Part shown: one piece after another, positions 1 through 8,464 of the stretch
How positions within the stretch are numbered: the first letter of the stretch is position 1
Layout of the letters: each line of letters starts with the position of its first letter
From: Tumebacillus flagellatus
GTDB taxonomy: Bacteria; Bacillota; Bacilli; Tumebacillales; Tumebacillaceae
DNA: 64,000 nt
NCBI RefSeq assembly: GCF_000714935.1
Contig: NZ_JMIR01000015.1
Coordinates: 31,111 to 95,110, forward strand
Direction: 5' to 3'
Translations under genes and position numbers: made by a program
The notes under the pieces: model-generated
What the model saw: only the letters and a program-made list of their open reading frames with translations
What the model was told of the DNA's origin: nothing
Databases searched by the model: none

Positions 1-362
1 ATCGTCGCGATCTGCGGGAACATCGAGACGGCGAGCACGATGCCGAGGATCACCGTCTTGCCTTTGAAGTTCAGCCACGCGATCGCGTAGGAAGCAAACA
101 CCGACACGACGATCGCGTACACGGTGGTCAGCGTTGCGACGGCCAGCGAATTCCAGAGATACGTGCCAAACGGCCGCTCCGTGAACACGAGGTTGTAGTT
201 GTTGAACGTCGGTTCCTTGATCGCGATGGAAAACGCGCTCTCACCGAACAGCTCGCCCGGCGGTTTGAAGGAAGCCAGCATCTGCCACAGAAACGGGAAC
301 ATGACGGCGAACAGGAACAAAATCAGGAATACGTAAAACAGCGGCCCGGCTTTTTTCTGCAT
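1..362 (-). CDS. Sugar ABC transporter permease, MalG type (partial, runs off left edge)
   Basis: Inner-membrane permease half of a carbohydrate ABC importer. The visible 120 N-terminal residues begin MQKKAGPLFYVFLILFLFAV, a classic first transmembrane helix. They continue with the family-typical stretch in which 'SFKPPGELF' follows helix 1 and 'NSLAVATLTT' opens helix 2. The reading frame stays open to base 1, so the EAA loop and the rest lie outside the window. The gene follows the MalF-type permease by 12 bases and is the third gene of an operon with the binding protein. The family assignment is firm; the substrate is unknown. Confidence 0.9.
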   Translation of the reverse strand, partial: MQKKAGPLFYVFLILFLFAVMFPFLWQMLASFKPPGELFGESAFSIAIKEPTFNNYNLVFTERPFGTYLWNSLAVATLTTVYAIVVSVFASYAIAWLNFKGKTVILGIVLAVSMFPQIAT

Positions 363-374
363 CGTCCTTCCCCC

Positions 375-1679
375 CTACTTCCCGCTGTTTTCGCCGATCA
401 AATCGGCGCCGAGGATTTTGATATAGCCCATCGAGATCAGCGCGACGCAGAGGAAGACGAGGACAGACAGCGCGGAGCCCGCGCCGAAGTTCATCTGAGC
501 AAACATCGTCTTGTACGCGTAGATCGAAATCGTCTCCGTGGAGTTGGCAGGGCCGCCGCCGGTCAGCACATACACGAGGTCGAACACGCGGAACGCGTCC
601 AAAGTTCGGAACAACAGCGCAACCAAAATCGAGGTTTTGAGCATCGGCAACGTGATGCGGAAAAACTGCTGGCGTTTCGTCGCCCCGTCCACTTCCGCCG
701 CTTCGTACAGCGACTCCGGAATCGTCTGGAGCCCCGCAAACAGGAGCAGCGCCATGAACGGCGTGGTCTTCCACACGTCGGCGAAGATCGTGGAGAACAT
801 CGCGCCCCACTTCGTCGTCAGCAGCACGCCCGGATCGGAGATCAATCCGATCTTCCAGAACACGTGCGCCAAGATGCCGTTTTGCCCGTCGTACATGAAT
901 TTCCACATGAGCGCCGAGATGACCGTCGGGATCGCCCACGGGATCAAGACGGCGGCGCGCACCAATCCGCGTCCGATAAACTGCTTGTTGATCAACACGG
1001 CAATCCAGAGTCCGAGCACCAGTTCACAGACGACGGAGAGGACGGTGAACAGCACGGTGTTGCCAAGCGACGCCCACATCCGGGAGTCGGTGAGATATTG
1101 CTTGTAATACGCCAAGCCCACGAAGTTCGGCTCGATGACCGAGCCCTCCAGCCCGCGCACGATGCCGAGCACGTTTTCCGTTTTCAGCTGTTTGTCGTTG
1201 GAAAGCGCGAGGACTTTTTTCTCCGCGTCTTGGAGCGTGTCTTTGAGTTTCTGCGCTTGGACTTGCTCTGCGTCGAGAAACTTCACGTCGTCCGGGACGG
1301 GCTGCATGTTGTTCAGCAGGTCGTCCACTTGGGTGTAGCGGTCGGTAAATTTCGGGTCTTGGTTCAACTCTTTGTCCACCGCCAGAACCGATTGCAGAAC
1401 TGCGTCCAGTTCTCCTGCGGCGGGGGCTTCGACTTGTTTCTTCTCGTTGGCGATGTTCGACTTCAGAAGCGGCAGCCCGTTGGCGTACCGTTCCATATCG
1501 ATCCCGTACGCGCTGTGAATTTGCGACTTGGTCGGGTCGTTGAGCCGCACGTCGTAGAGCGAGATCCAGAACGAGCGGACGACCGGCCAAATCGCGATCA
1601 CGAGGATGATCAGCAGCGCAGGGAACACCATCAGATAGCCGGCTTGTTTCTCCGACATCCGGCGTTTGCTTTTTGCCAT
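375..1679 (-). CDS. Sugar ABC transporter permease, MalF type, with enlarged external loop
   Basis: Membrane permease partner of the MalG-type protein in a carbohydrate importer. Helix 1 is at about residues 15-37. The ABC-2-type core starts near residue 185 (FVGLAYYKQYLTDSRMW), and the EAA coupling loop is visible as EAAEVDGATKRQQFFRITLP near residue 325. Ordinary permeases of this class are about 300 residues; this one has 434. The excess, about residues 45-180, is a hydrophilic segment rich in Q, K, E and D with coiled-coil character between helices 1 and 2. E. coli MalF has a large loop at a similar place, but I see no sequence likeness. The substrate is not identifiable from sequence. 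Confidence 0.92.
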   Translation of the reverse strand: MAKSKRRMSEKQAGYLMVFPALLIILVIAIWPVVRSFWISLYDVRLNDPTKSQIHSAYGIDMERYANGLPLLKSNIANEKKQVEAPAAGELDAVLQSVLAVDKELNQDPKFTDRYTQVDDLLNNMQPVPDDVKFLDAEQVQAQKLKDTLQDAEKKVLALSNDKQLKTENVLGIVRGLEGSVIEPNFVGLAYYKQYLTDSRMWASLGNTVLFTVLSVVCELVLGLWIAVLINKQFIGRGLVRAAVLIPWAIPTVISALMWKFMYDGQNGILAHVFWKIGLISDPGVLLTTKWGAMFSTIFADVWKTTPFMALLLFAGLQTIPESLYEAAEVDGATKRQQFFRITLPMLKTSILVALLFRTLDAFRVFDLVYVLTGGGPANSTETISIYAYKTMFAQMNFGAGSALSVLVFLCVALISMGYIKILGADLIGENSGK

Positions 1680-1758
1680 GTTCTCTCACCACTTCCACAT
1701 ACCATGAATGCTCCTCCGTTATTCGCAGAGGAGCACCCAGGCTGTTTAGGATCTAGTT

Positions 1759-3054
1759 TTACTTCACGACTTCCTTCATCTTGGCATCCATGTTTTGAAC
1801 CGCTTCTTCCGCGGTCTCTTGGCCTGCGATCGCTTTGGAGATCTCGATTTGCATGATGTCGGAGATCTTCGGATATTGCGGCGAAGTCGGGCGCGGCACC
1901 GCTTTGGAGATCCCGTTGACGAAGTCCTTGTTCGCAAACAGCGGAGACGCTTTTTGCACGTCGGCGTCGTCGTATTCCGGGAGCAGGGTCGGGGCGGAAC
2001 CGCCGTCGACCGCGGTGATTTTTTGACCTTCTTTGCCGGTCAGGTACTTCAGGAACTCCCACGCTTCCTTCGGATGCTTGGAGTTCTTGTTGATGCCGGA
2101 CAGCCAGCCGCCGAGCGTCGCCGCGGAGCCTGCGTCGCCTGCCGGAAGCGGAGCGAGCGCGACTTTGCCGGCGATCTTCGATTGCTTGGTGTCATTCGCC
2201 GCGGCGAACTGGTACGGCCAGTTGCGGATGAACGCCGATTGGCCTTCTTGGAACGCGGTCGCCGATTCGGTTTCGGTGAACGTGGTGATGTTCGACGGTA
2301 CGAAGTCGGATTTGACCACTTCGATCATCTTCTTCAGACCTTTGACGGTGCCCGGGTTGTTGATGACAACTTGGCCTTTGTCGTCGAGGATCTTGCCGCC
2401 GTACGCAGCCGCGAACTCGACGAAGTTGCAGACGAGTCCTTCGTATTGCTTCGCTTGCATCAAGTAGCCGAATTGGGTGCCGCCTTGGCCCTTGGTCGCT
2501 TTGGCTTGCGCGATCAAGTCATCCCACGTCTTCGGAACTTCTTTGACGAGGTCGGTGCGGTAGAACAGCAGACCGGTATCGATAAACTTCGGCATCGTCC
2601 ATTGTTGGCCGTTGAAGTTGCCGGCTTGGACAGCGCCTTGGATGTAGTCGTTCATGTTGATGCTGTCTTGCTGAATGAAGCGGTCGAGAGGCAGCAGATA
2701 GCCCGCTTGCGCAAACTCTGCCGGCCAGATGACGTCGAGGTCGAACACGTCGATCTCGGACGATTTGGCGGAGAACATCGTCACGTACTGGTCGTGCGAT
2801 TGGCCGGTGTCAGACGGCATTTCGCGCAGTTCGACTTGGATGTTCGGATGGGTTTTGTTGAATTCCTCGACGATGTGGTTCGAGGCGGCGGTGGTGTCTT
2901 TGCCGCGTGCAAAAACCAATTTGACCTTCTCATCCTTGGAGCCGGTGTCTGTGGATTTGTTGTTGTCGGCGGTGTTATTGCTCGAGCAACCTACCATCGT
3001 GACTGCCATCATCGTGACAAGACCTGCCGTAGTGACCTTCTTCCAGCCTTTCAT
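1759..3054 (-). CDS. Extracellular sugar-binding lipoprotein of ABC importer
   Basis: Solute-binding protein that captures sugar outside the membrane and hands it to the two downstream permeases. It has a lipoprotein signal: charged start MKGWKK, hydrophobic core, lipobox MVGC with acylated Cys at about residue 23, then an S/N/D-rich linker. The 431-residue length and the family 1 pattern (TFTETESATAFQEGQSAF, then GGWLSGINKNSKHP) fit maltose/trehalose-type binding proteins. It is first in the operon, with a sigma-A promoter and a CcpA-type site upstream. No ATPase gene is visible; a shared MsmX-type ATPase elsewhere would be usual in Bacillales (inference). Confidence 0.93.
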   Translation of the reverse strand: MKGWKKVTTAGLVTMMAVTMVGCSSNNTADNNKSTDTGSKDEKVKLVFARGKDTTAASNHIVEEFNKTHPNIQVELREMPSDTGQSHDQYVTMFSAKSSEIDVFDLDVIWPAEFAQAGYLLPLDRFIQQDSINMNDYIQGAVQAGNFNGQQWTMPKFIDTGLLFYRTDLVKEVPKTWDDLIAQAKATKGQGGTQFGYLMQAKQYEGLVCNFVEFAAAYGGKILDDKGQVVINNPGTVKGLKKMIEVVKSDFVPSNITTFTETESATAFQEGQSAFIRNWPYQFAAANDTKQSKIAGKVALAPLPAGDAGSAATLGGWLSGINKNSKHPKEAWEFLKYLTGKEGQKITAVDGGSAPTLLPEYDDADVQKASPLFANKDFVNGISKAVPRPTSPQYPKISDIMQIEISKAIAGQETAEEAVQNMDAKMKEVVK

Positions 3055-3131
3055 TGGATCACATGTCCCCTCTCATTTCTCTGTTTTCTGCTCCTATCGT
3101 TGCGTTGCAGTTGGTTCCTACCAGATAGATA

Positions 3132-3145
3132 TGCAAACGATTTCA
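3132..3145 (-). promoter_or_regulatory. Catabolite-responsive element (CcpA cre site)
   Basis: The minus strand reads TGAAATCGTTTGCA, matching 13 of 14 positions of the cre consensus TGWAARCGYTWNCW. It lies just downstream of the probable transcription start, where CcpA would block the polymerase. This suggests repression of the importer when preferred sugars are present. Confidence 0.7.
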
Positions 3146-3161
3146 CGCTTTTTCCACCCAA

Positions 3162-3191
3162 ATCATACTATCCGTTCTTCTGAATTGTCAA
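3162..3191 (-). promoter_or_regulatory. Sigma-A promoter of the sugar importer operon
   Basis: On the minus strand there is TTGACA (3186-3191), an 18-base spacer and TATGAT (3162-3167), about 105 bases before the binding-protein start. The -35 box is perfect and the -10 box has five of six consensus bases. Confidence 0.75.
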
Positions 3192-3356
3192 GCAATTAGT
3201 AAGTAGATTACAGCTAAGCAGTAAGTATTGTATTTTTATTAAGCGGCATACTCGTTTACAATTCCCAAGCACAGCCCCCGAAAAGTGACCTCTGGAAAGA
3301 CATGCAAAAACAAGGTAAGATTTTAAGTATTACCTGGGGTAAGGGAGATGTCGGCC

Positions 3357-4820
3357 ATGAAAGCTACGGCAACGAATCTGTGGAACAAAATCGAGGAGCT
3401 GCAAGCGCAGTTTGCGGTGGACCGCGAACTGGCGAACACGTTCGGCAAACTCGTGGAGGAACAAAGCGATTGGGACTCGTTTCGCATCAACCCGCTGCGC
3501 TTTGCGGCCCGTCACGGGCTGGACGCCACGCAGACGGTCAACCTGTTCATCTACGGAACCAAAGCCGGCCTGTTCGAGTTGGATTGGAACTTGATTTGCC
3601 CGATGTGCGGCTGTGTCGAGCACACGTATGATTCGCTGAACCAAATCGCGATGGGCGACACGTTTTACTGCACGCTGTGCGACGAGCATATCGAAACGGA
3701 GCTCGACAACTTCGTGGAAGTCTCCTTCAACCTCTCTCCGCAAGTTCGGGAGTTGGACATCCATCCGTTTGCCGATCAAGACTCGTACTTCCGGTACTTC
3801 TTCTCGCAGAACTTCGTCCGCCCGCAAGCGTTTGTCGATTACCTCCTGCATCAATCGATCAAACAATTTGCCCCCCTCCCGCCGAACGGCTCTGTAACGT
3901 TGACGATCAACGGGAAACCGGGCGAGCATTACCGCTTGATTTCCCTCGACAAACATTCGGTCGCCACCGTTCAATTCACCGACGAAGTCCGTACCGCGCT
4001 GCACACGGTGGACCTGCAAGCCGGGTCGAACGGACTGCGCCCCACGGAAATCGAAATCGGTTCCGGTCCGCTGGAGATCCGCGTCACCAACCAAGACGCG
4101 CAGGAGACGGCGTTTGCGCTGATGCTTTCCGATTGGGAGCACCTCTCGTCGCTTTTGAATTGCGAAGCGGGCAACTCCTTGATGGAAGTCAAACCGTTTC
4201 TCTCCGGCAAGATGCTCTTGAACAACCAGAAATTCCGTGAGAGCTTCCTCGTGGAGAACTTGCCCAACGGCATGAACCTGAAGATCTCCAACTTGACGAT
4301 CCTCTTCACCGATCTCAAAGGCTCCACCTCTCTCTACGAAAAAACGGGCGACGTCGAAGCGTACCGCCTCGTCCAAGACCACTTCCGCCTCTTGACCGAC
4401 GTGGTGTCGCAACATGACGGGGCGACCGTCAAGACGATGGGCGACGCGATCATGGCGTCGTTCTCCACGCCGGGCGACGCGGTGACGGCGGCGCTCGCGA
4501 TGGTGCGGGAGATGAAGGCGCTCAACGACTCCATCGTCGATCTCGACACGACGCTGGAGTTGAAGATCGGCTTGCACACGGGACCTGCGCTGGCGGTCAA
4601 AGCGAACGAGACGATCGACTTCTTTGGACAAACAGTCAACCTCGCCGCCCGCGTGCAAGGACAGGCGGAAGCGGGCGAAGTGTGGATTTCCGAAGCCATT
4701 CAATCCGACCCCGCCGTCCAAGACGTGCTCGCGGCAAACGGCTGCCGCGCGGAGAAGCACACCGTGACGCTCAAGGGCGTCAACTCGCCTTCGACCATCT
4801 ACCGCTGCGTCACCGCCTGA
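3357..4820 (+). CDS. Class III adenylate/guanylate cyclase with zinc-ribbon N-terminal region
   Basis: Makes a cyclic nucleotide, probably cAMP. The N-terminal 300 residues (DUF5939-like) contain a CPMCGC...CTLC zinc ribbon near residues 80-110. The C-terminal 180 residues are a class III catalytic domain: FTDLKGSTSLYE gives the first metal Asp, KTMGDAIMASF gives a substrate Lys and the second metal Asp, and FFGQTVNLAARV gives the transition-state Asn/Arg. There are no membrane helices, so it is cytosolic. Two ATGs are in frame (3348 and 3357). The ribosome site AAGGGAG abuts the first, so the second, nine bases away, is preferred. It is monocistronic and convergent with the FHA regulator. 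Confidence 0.9.
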   Translation: MKATATNLWNKIEELQAQFAVDRELANTFGKLVEEQSDWDSFRINPLRFAARHGLDATQTVNLFIYGTKAGLFELDWNLICPMCGCVEHTYDSLNQIAMGDTFYCTLCDEHIETELDNFVEVSFNLSPQVRELDIHPFADQDSYFRYFFSQNFVRPQAFVDYLLHQSIKQFAPLPPNGSVTLTINGKPGEHYRLISLDKHSVATVQFTDEVRTALHTVDLQAGSNGLRPTEIEIGSGPLEIRVTNQDAQETAFALMLSDWEHLSSLLNCEAGNSLMEVKPFLSGKMLLNNQKFRESFLVENLPNGMNLKISNLTILFTDLKGSTSLYEKTGDVEAYRLVQDHFRLLTDVVSQHDGATVKTMGDAIMASFSTPGDAVTAALAMVREMKALNDSIVDLDTTLELKIGLHTGPALAVKANETIDFFGQTVNLAARVQGQAEAGEVWISEAIQSDPAVQDVLAANGCRAEKHTVTLKGVNSPSTIYRCVTA

Positions 4821-4845
4821 TGTGCATCCAGCATAAAAAACGCAA

Positions 4846-4883
4846 CAAAAAAGGAGCCTGTTGTCCAACAGGCTCCTTTTTTC
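4846..4883. terminator. Bidirectional rho-independent terminator
   Basis: Perfect hairpin AAGGAGCCTGTTG / CAACAGGCTCCTT with an A-run before it and a T-run after it. It serves the cyclase gene on one side and the FHA gene on the other. Confidence 0.9.
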
Positions 4884-5574
4884 ATCTCTCGCTGCCCTCT
4901 TTCGGTTCGAAAATGAACCCGGTTCCGCGCACGGTCGAGATGGTATAACGGCTGTGATGCAGTTTTTTGCGAATGCGGTAGACGAGCGAGCTCAGTTCGT
5001 CGTTGCCCACGTCCGGCACGCCGTGCTCATCGAGGGCGCGCTCCGGCCACACGGTCCGCTTGATCGTTTCAAACGAGACGAGCGACCCGGCGTGTTCGTA
5101 GAGCATGAGGAACAGACGCCACTCCTTGTCGGACATCGTGACGCAATCTGCGCCGACCCAAGCCACGCGTTTTTCGCGGTCGATGCGCAAGTCGGAGATG
5201 TCGTCGATCGGCAACGCGTTCAAATCGAGTTCGAGCGTCATCTCCGTCAGTTCATAAGAAAAACGCAACGACACCATACCGCCCGCAAGCCGGATGATAT
5301 CGAGGTTTTGCAACTCGTAGGGAACGTGCGCTTCAAGCTTGCGGTCGCCGATGTAGGTGCCGGTCTTTGAGCCGAGGTCTTGCAACACTGCCTTGCCGTT
5401 TACGTTTTGGATGCTCAGATGGCGGCGCGAGACAAACACGTTCTGAAACGCGATGTCCGGCACCTCATGCTGGGTCGCGCGGCCGACCACGGTTTCGTCC
5501 GCTTCCAAGAGCAGGCACGAACCGGCGTGATAGGGCTCTCCCTTTTCAACATAGAGACAGGCAAAAGGTACCAC
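4882..5574 (-). CDS. FHA domain fused to an OmpR-type winged helix
   Basis: Predicted phosphothreonine-responsive DNA-binding protein. An FHA domain occupies about residues 25-105 (VVGR, SRRHLSI, DLGSKTGTYIG are the phosphopeptide-binding landmarks). A Trans_reg_C winged helix occupies about 135-225 (SDKEWRLFLMLYEHAG ... VYRIRKKL ... TVRGTGFIFEP). There is no receiver domain, so control probably comes from a Ser/Thr kinase rather than a histidine kinase (inference). The frame is open to an ATG at 5616, but that has no ribosome site. GTG at 5574 is preceded at seven bases by AGGAG and starts just before the FHA fold. It is convergent with the cyclase. Confidence 0.85.
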   Translation of the reverse strand: MVPFACLYVEKGEPYHAGSCLLLEADETVVGRATQHEVPDIAFQNVFVSRRHLSIQNVNGKAVLQDLGSKTGTYIGDRKLEAHVPYELQNLDIIRLAGGMVSLRFSYELTEMTLELDLNALPIDDISDLRIDREKRVAWVGADCVTMSDKEWRLFLMLYEHAGSLVSFETIKRTVWPERALDEHGVPDVGNDELSSLVYRIRKKLHHSRYTISTVRGTGFIFEPKEGSER

Positions 5575-5640
5575 CGAGATTCTCCTCTCATATCTCGTAC
5601 AAACCTTCAAGCACATCTTAACTGAAAATGGGAGTTGAGG

Positions 5641-7623
5641 CTAGTGGGGCAGCCCTTGTGCCTCTTGAAAAAGCGTCCGCATCTTCGACCCGAGCAGGTG
5701 ACTTCCCCCTCGTCCCTGCACGTTTTCCACCAAAAGCGTCAGCAGCAGATGCGGGCTCTCGATGTCGTACGCGACGAACCAGCCCAGTTCTTTGCCTGTC
5801 GTGTTTTGCGCCTGCTTCAACTCGGCGGTGCCGGTTTTCCCGGCGAGTTGCAAACCGTCGATCTTGGCACCGTGGCCCGTGCCGTTCGGGTTGTCGATCA
5901 CGTGCACCATGTCGGAGGTGAGCAAGTTGGCGGTTTCGGGCGTGAGGGCGCGGGATTTCCAGACCGTTTTGGCGGCGACGGCTGCATGGGCTCCCTTTTC
6001 TTCCTTTAATATTTGCGGAGCGAGGATGTCGCCTCCGTTGGTGAACGCGGTGTAGGCAGCGGCGACGTGCAGCGGGCTCATCAGCACTTCACCCTGCCCG
6101 TAGCCGGAATCCGCCAATTGGATGTCGCGGGTCGGACCTTGGCCGTCGTTGGAGAGTGTGGGCGTGTCGACCGGATACGGAAACGGCAGTTTTTCACCGA
6201 AGCCGAACTTCGCCGCTTCCGTGGTGAAGCGTTGCGCGCCCATCTTGAGCGCGGTTTGGGCGAAATAGATGTTGTCGGAAGCGATCAACGCTTTTTCCAG
6301 ATCGACGGACTTGTAGGTGTCCGAGACGCGGGTAACGTAGTAGCCGCCCCAAGCGGCGTCGGCTTGCCACTTGAGACCGGAAATCTCGTGCACGTCCTGC
6401 GGCGTGATCGTCCGGGTGTCGAGCGCCATCGCGGCGGTGAGCGGTTTGAACGCCGAGCCCGGCGGGTAGACATCGGCGAAGCGGTTTTGGAACGGATGGT
6501 TCGGGTCGTCGTTCCACGCCTTCCACTGCTCATCCGAAACGCCGTGCGCCATCTCGTTGGGGTCGAAACTCGGCGTGGAGACCATCGCCAGCACTTCGCC
6601 TGTCAGCGGGTGGAGAGCGACGCCGGCGCCGGATTCGTGCTGGAGTTGTTCGTAGACGTTTTGTTGAAGCTTGGCGTCGAGGGTCAGTTGGATCGCGTCG
6701 CCGTTGATCGGTTTTTTCTCGGCGACCGTCTGCCGGACTTTTCCTTCGGCGTTGACGATGTCGATGCGCCCGCCGTCTCGTCCGCTCAAGCGGTCGTTGA
6801 GCAGGTTTTCGAGACCGGTTTTGCCTTGGCCGTCGTCTCCCGTGTAGCCGATCAGATGCGCGGCGGCGTTGGCGAGCGGATAGGCGCGGACTTTTTGCGG
6901 TTGGGTGGTCACGCCGGGGAGGGCGGTCAGCTTCTTCACGAGCGTGTCGGTTTTCGGCAGGGTTTTGACCGGGACGAACGTGTCGGGACGCACCCAAGAG
7001 GCGTGGAGTTTGTCTTCGATGCTTTGCTTGTTCATATGTAAAAGCGTTGCCATCTGCGGGAGCGTGGCGTCGGTTATGTCTTGCGGAACGAGGCCGATGC
7101 TGAATTGTTCTTCGTTGATCGCCAAGCCTGCGCCGTTGCGGTCGAAGAGTTGCCCGCGTTCGGCGTGCAGCACTTGGGCGCGGACTTTCTCGCCCGGTTT
7201 CAAGTCCGGGAAGAGCAGCGACGGCGTCCATTGAATCATCCAATGGCGGCCTTCTTTGACGGCGGAAGCGGTTTCCGTGGACTCGACCGGACCGGCGAGC
7301 GAATCCATCCGGAGGTGGAACGTGAAGGAGGCGTCCTTCATCGAGAGCAGGCTGGCTTGCAGGTTTTTGGCTTCAATCCCGTCGTAGATCGACGTGTAGC
7401 GGGTGGTAAACTGCTCTTCGGTCATCGACTGTTTGGAGTCGGAAGAGAGGGCTTGGTACATCGCGGCGTACTGCCCGGTTTGCCAGTTTTGGAGGAAGCT
7501 CTGAACGGCTGCTTGTTCGGAGTCTCCGGTGACGGCGTAGACGGTGCCGGCGGAGCCGGCGGTCAAGACGAGAGCGAGGAGGAGCCAGATTCGTTTTTTC
7601 CGGGGCTTTTTGGTTTTGGTCAC
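5641..7623 (-). CDS. Class B penicillin-binding protein (MecA/PBP3-like transpeptidase)
   Basis: Cross-links peptidoglycan outside the membrane. Order of parts: a basic start and one anchor helix (residues 10-32), an NTF2-like MecA_N domain (to about 150), a dimerisation domain, and the transpeptidase. All three active-site motifs are present: SAFK in YPPGSAFKPLTAAMAL, SDN in IASDNIYFAQ, and KTGT in AGKTGTAELK. The 660-residue length matches B. subtilis PbpC (PBP3). The start is GTG and overlaps the stop of the upstream glycosyltransferase gene as GTGA, so translation is probably coupled. NTF2-domain PBPs often have low beta-lactam affinity; that is not shown here. Confidence 0.93.
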   Translation of the reverse strand: MTKTKKPRKKRIWLLLALVLTAGSAGTVYAVTGDSEQAAVQSFLQNWQTGQYAAMYQALSSDSKQSMTEEQFTTRYTSIYDGIEAKNLQASLLSMKDASFTFHLRMDSLAGPVESTETASAVKEGRHWMIQWTPSLLFPDLKPGEKVRAQVLHAERGQLFDRNGAGLAINEEQFSIGLVPQDITDATLPQMATLLHMNKQSIEDKLHASWVRPDTFVPVKTLPKTDTLVKKLTALPGVTTQPQKVRAYPLANAAAHLIGYTGDDGQGKTGLENLLNDRLSGRDGGRIDIVNAEGKVRQTVAEKKPINGDAIQLTLDAKLQQNVYEQLQHESGAGVALHPLTGEVLAMVSTPSFDPNEMAHGVSDEQWKAWNDDPNHPFQNRFADVYPPGSAFKPLTAAMALDTRTITPQDVHEISGLKWQADAAWGGYYVTRVSDTYKSVDLEKALIASDNIYFAQTALKMGAQRFTTEAAKFGFGEKLPFPYPVDTPTLSNDGQGPTRDIQLADSGYGQGEVLMSPLHVAAAYTAFTNGGDILAPQILKEEKGAHAAVAAKTVWKSRALTPETANLLTSDMVHVIDNPNGTGHGAKIDGLQLAGKTGTAELKQAQNTTGKELGWFVAYDIESPHLLLTLLVENVQGRGGSHLLGSKMRTLFQEAQGLPH

Positions 7624-8342
7624 GGGGTGTCACTCCCTTCTCCTTGGCCGAAGAGTTTCAGGGGTTCGTTCTTGGCTTGGGTCAGTTGATCTTGCGTGAT
7701 ATCGCCGTTCTTATACATCGCGTCCAGCACGTGGTTGCGGCGTTCGATGGCGTTCGGGACGTTCTCCGGAATCCACGGGTTCAGCGCCGACGGGGCGTTG
7801 GGGAGTCCGGCGAGCAGAGCGGATTCGGCGAGGGTGAGTTTTTTCAAGTCTTGCCCCTTGCCGAAGTACGTGTCGGCGGCGGCACGGATGCCGGTTGCGC
7901 CGTTGCCGAAGTAGACGTTGTTGAGATACATCGTGAGGATGTCGTCTTTGCTGTAGTTGTGTTCGAGTTCGAATGCGAGCACGATCTCGTTGAGTTTGCG
8001 GGTCATGGTGCGGTCTTGCGAGAGATAGACGCTGCGGGCCAGTTGCTGGGTCAAGGTGCTTGCGCCCTCCGCGGCGCTCCTCGTGGTGACATCGTTGTAC
8101 ACCGCCCGCCCGATGCCGTAGAGATCGAGCCCGCCGTGTTCATAAAAACGGACGTCCTCCACATCAAGGATCGCCATCTTGAGCGAGTTGGGGATGTCTT
8201 GCAGTGCGGCTTGATTTTCCGGAATGGTCTGTGTATGTTCGTGATTTTCCATCATGGATTTGGCATGTTCTTGCAGGGTGCACCCCACCAACAGGATCAA
8301 CACGGCTCCCAGAGCCAGTCCCCGCAGCAGTTTGCGTATCAT
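7620..8342 (-). CDS. Monofunctional GT51 peptidoglycan glycosyltransferase lipoprotein
   Basis: Polymerises lipid II into glycan strands. The GT51 motifs are clear: a catalytic Glu in EDVRFYEHGGLDLYGIGRA, then GASTLTQQLARSVYLS, RKLNEIVLAFELE and YLNNVYFGNGATGI. ATG at 8342 (MIRKLLRGLA) is chosen because GAGGTGA lies just upstream. This start gives a lipoprotein signal with lipobox LVGC, so the enzyme is lipid-anchored instead of using the family's usual transmembrane helix. At about 240 residues it is a bare GT51 domain. It is translationally coupled to the class B PBP, so the pair looks like a class A PBP split into two proteins. Confidence 0.9.
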   Translation of the reverse strand: MIRKLLRGLALGAVLILLVGCTLQEHAKSMMENHEHTQTIPENQAALQDIPNSLKMAILDVEDVRFYEHGGLDLYGIGRAVYNDVTTRSAAEGASTLTQQLARSVYLSQDRTMTRKLNEIVLAFELEHNYSKDDILTMYLNNVYFGNGATGIRAAADTYFGKGQDLKKLTLAESALLAGLPNAPSALNPWIPENVPNAIERRNHVLDAMYKNGDITQDQLTQAKNEPLKLFGQGEGSDTP

Positions 8343-8413
8343 AACACTCACCTCATGAAAAGTGTACGGCTGGGAGAGTGTGGATACCATGATAGCGGAG
8401 TATCAAGTTTCTG

Positions 8414-8460
8414 ATAAAAAACGAAAAGCGCAAGGCGTACAGGAGGTGTACGTCCTTGCT
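8414..8460 (-). terminator. Terminator of the MFS gene
   Basis: Hairpin GCAAGG-C-GTAC / GTAC-G-CCTTGC (8430-8459) with one bulge, followed on the minus strand by a T-rich tract. It sits right after the MFS stop codon. Confidence 0.75.
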
Positions 8461-8464
8461 CTTT

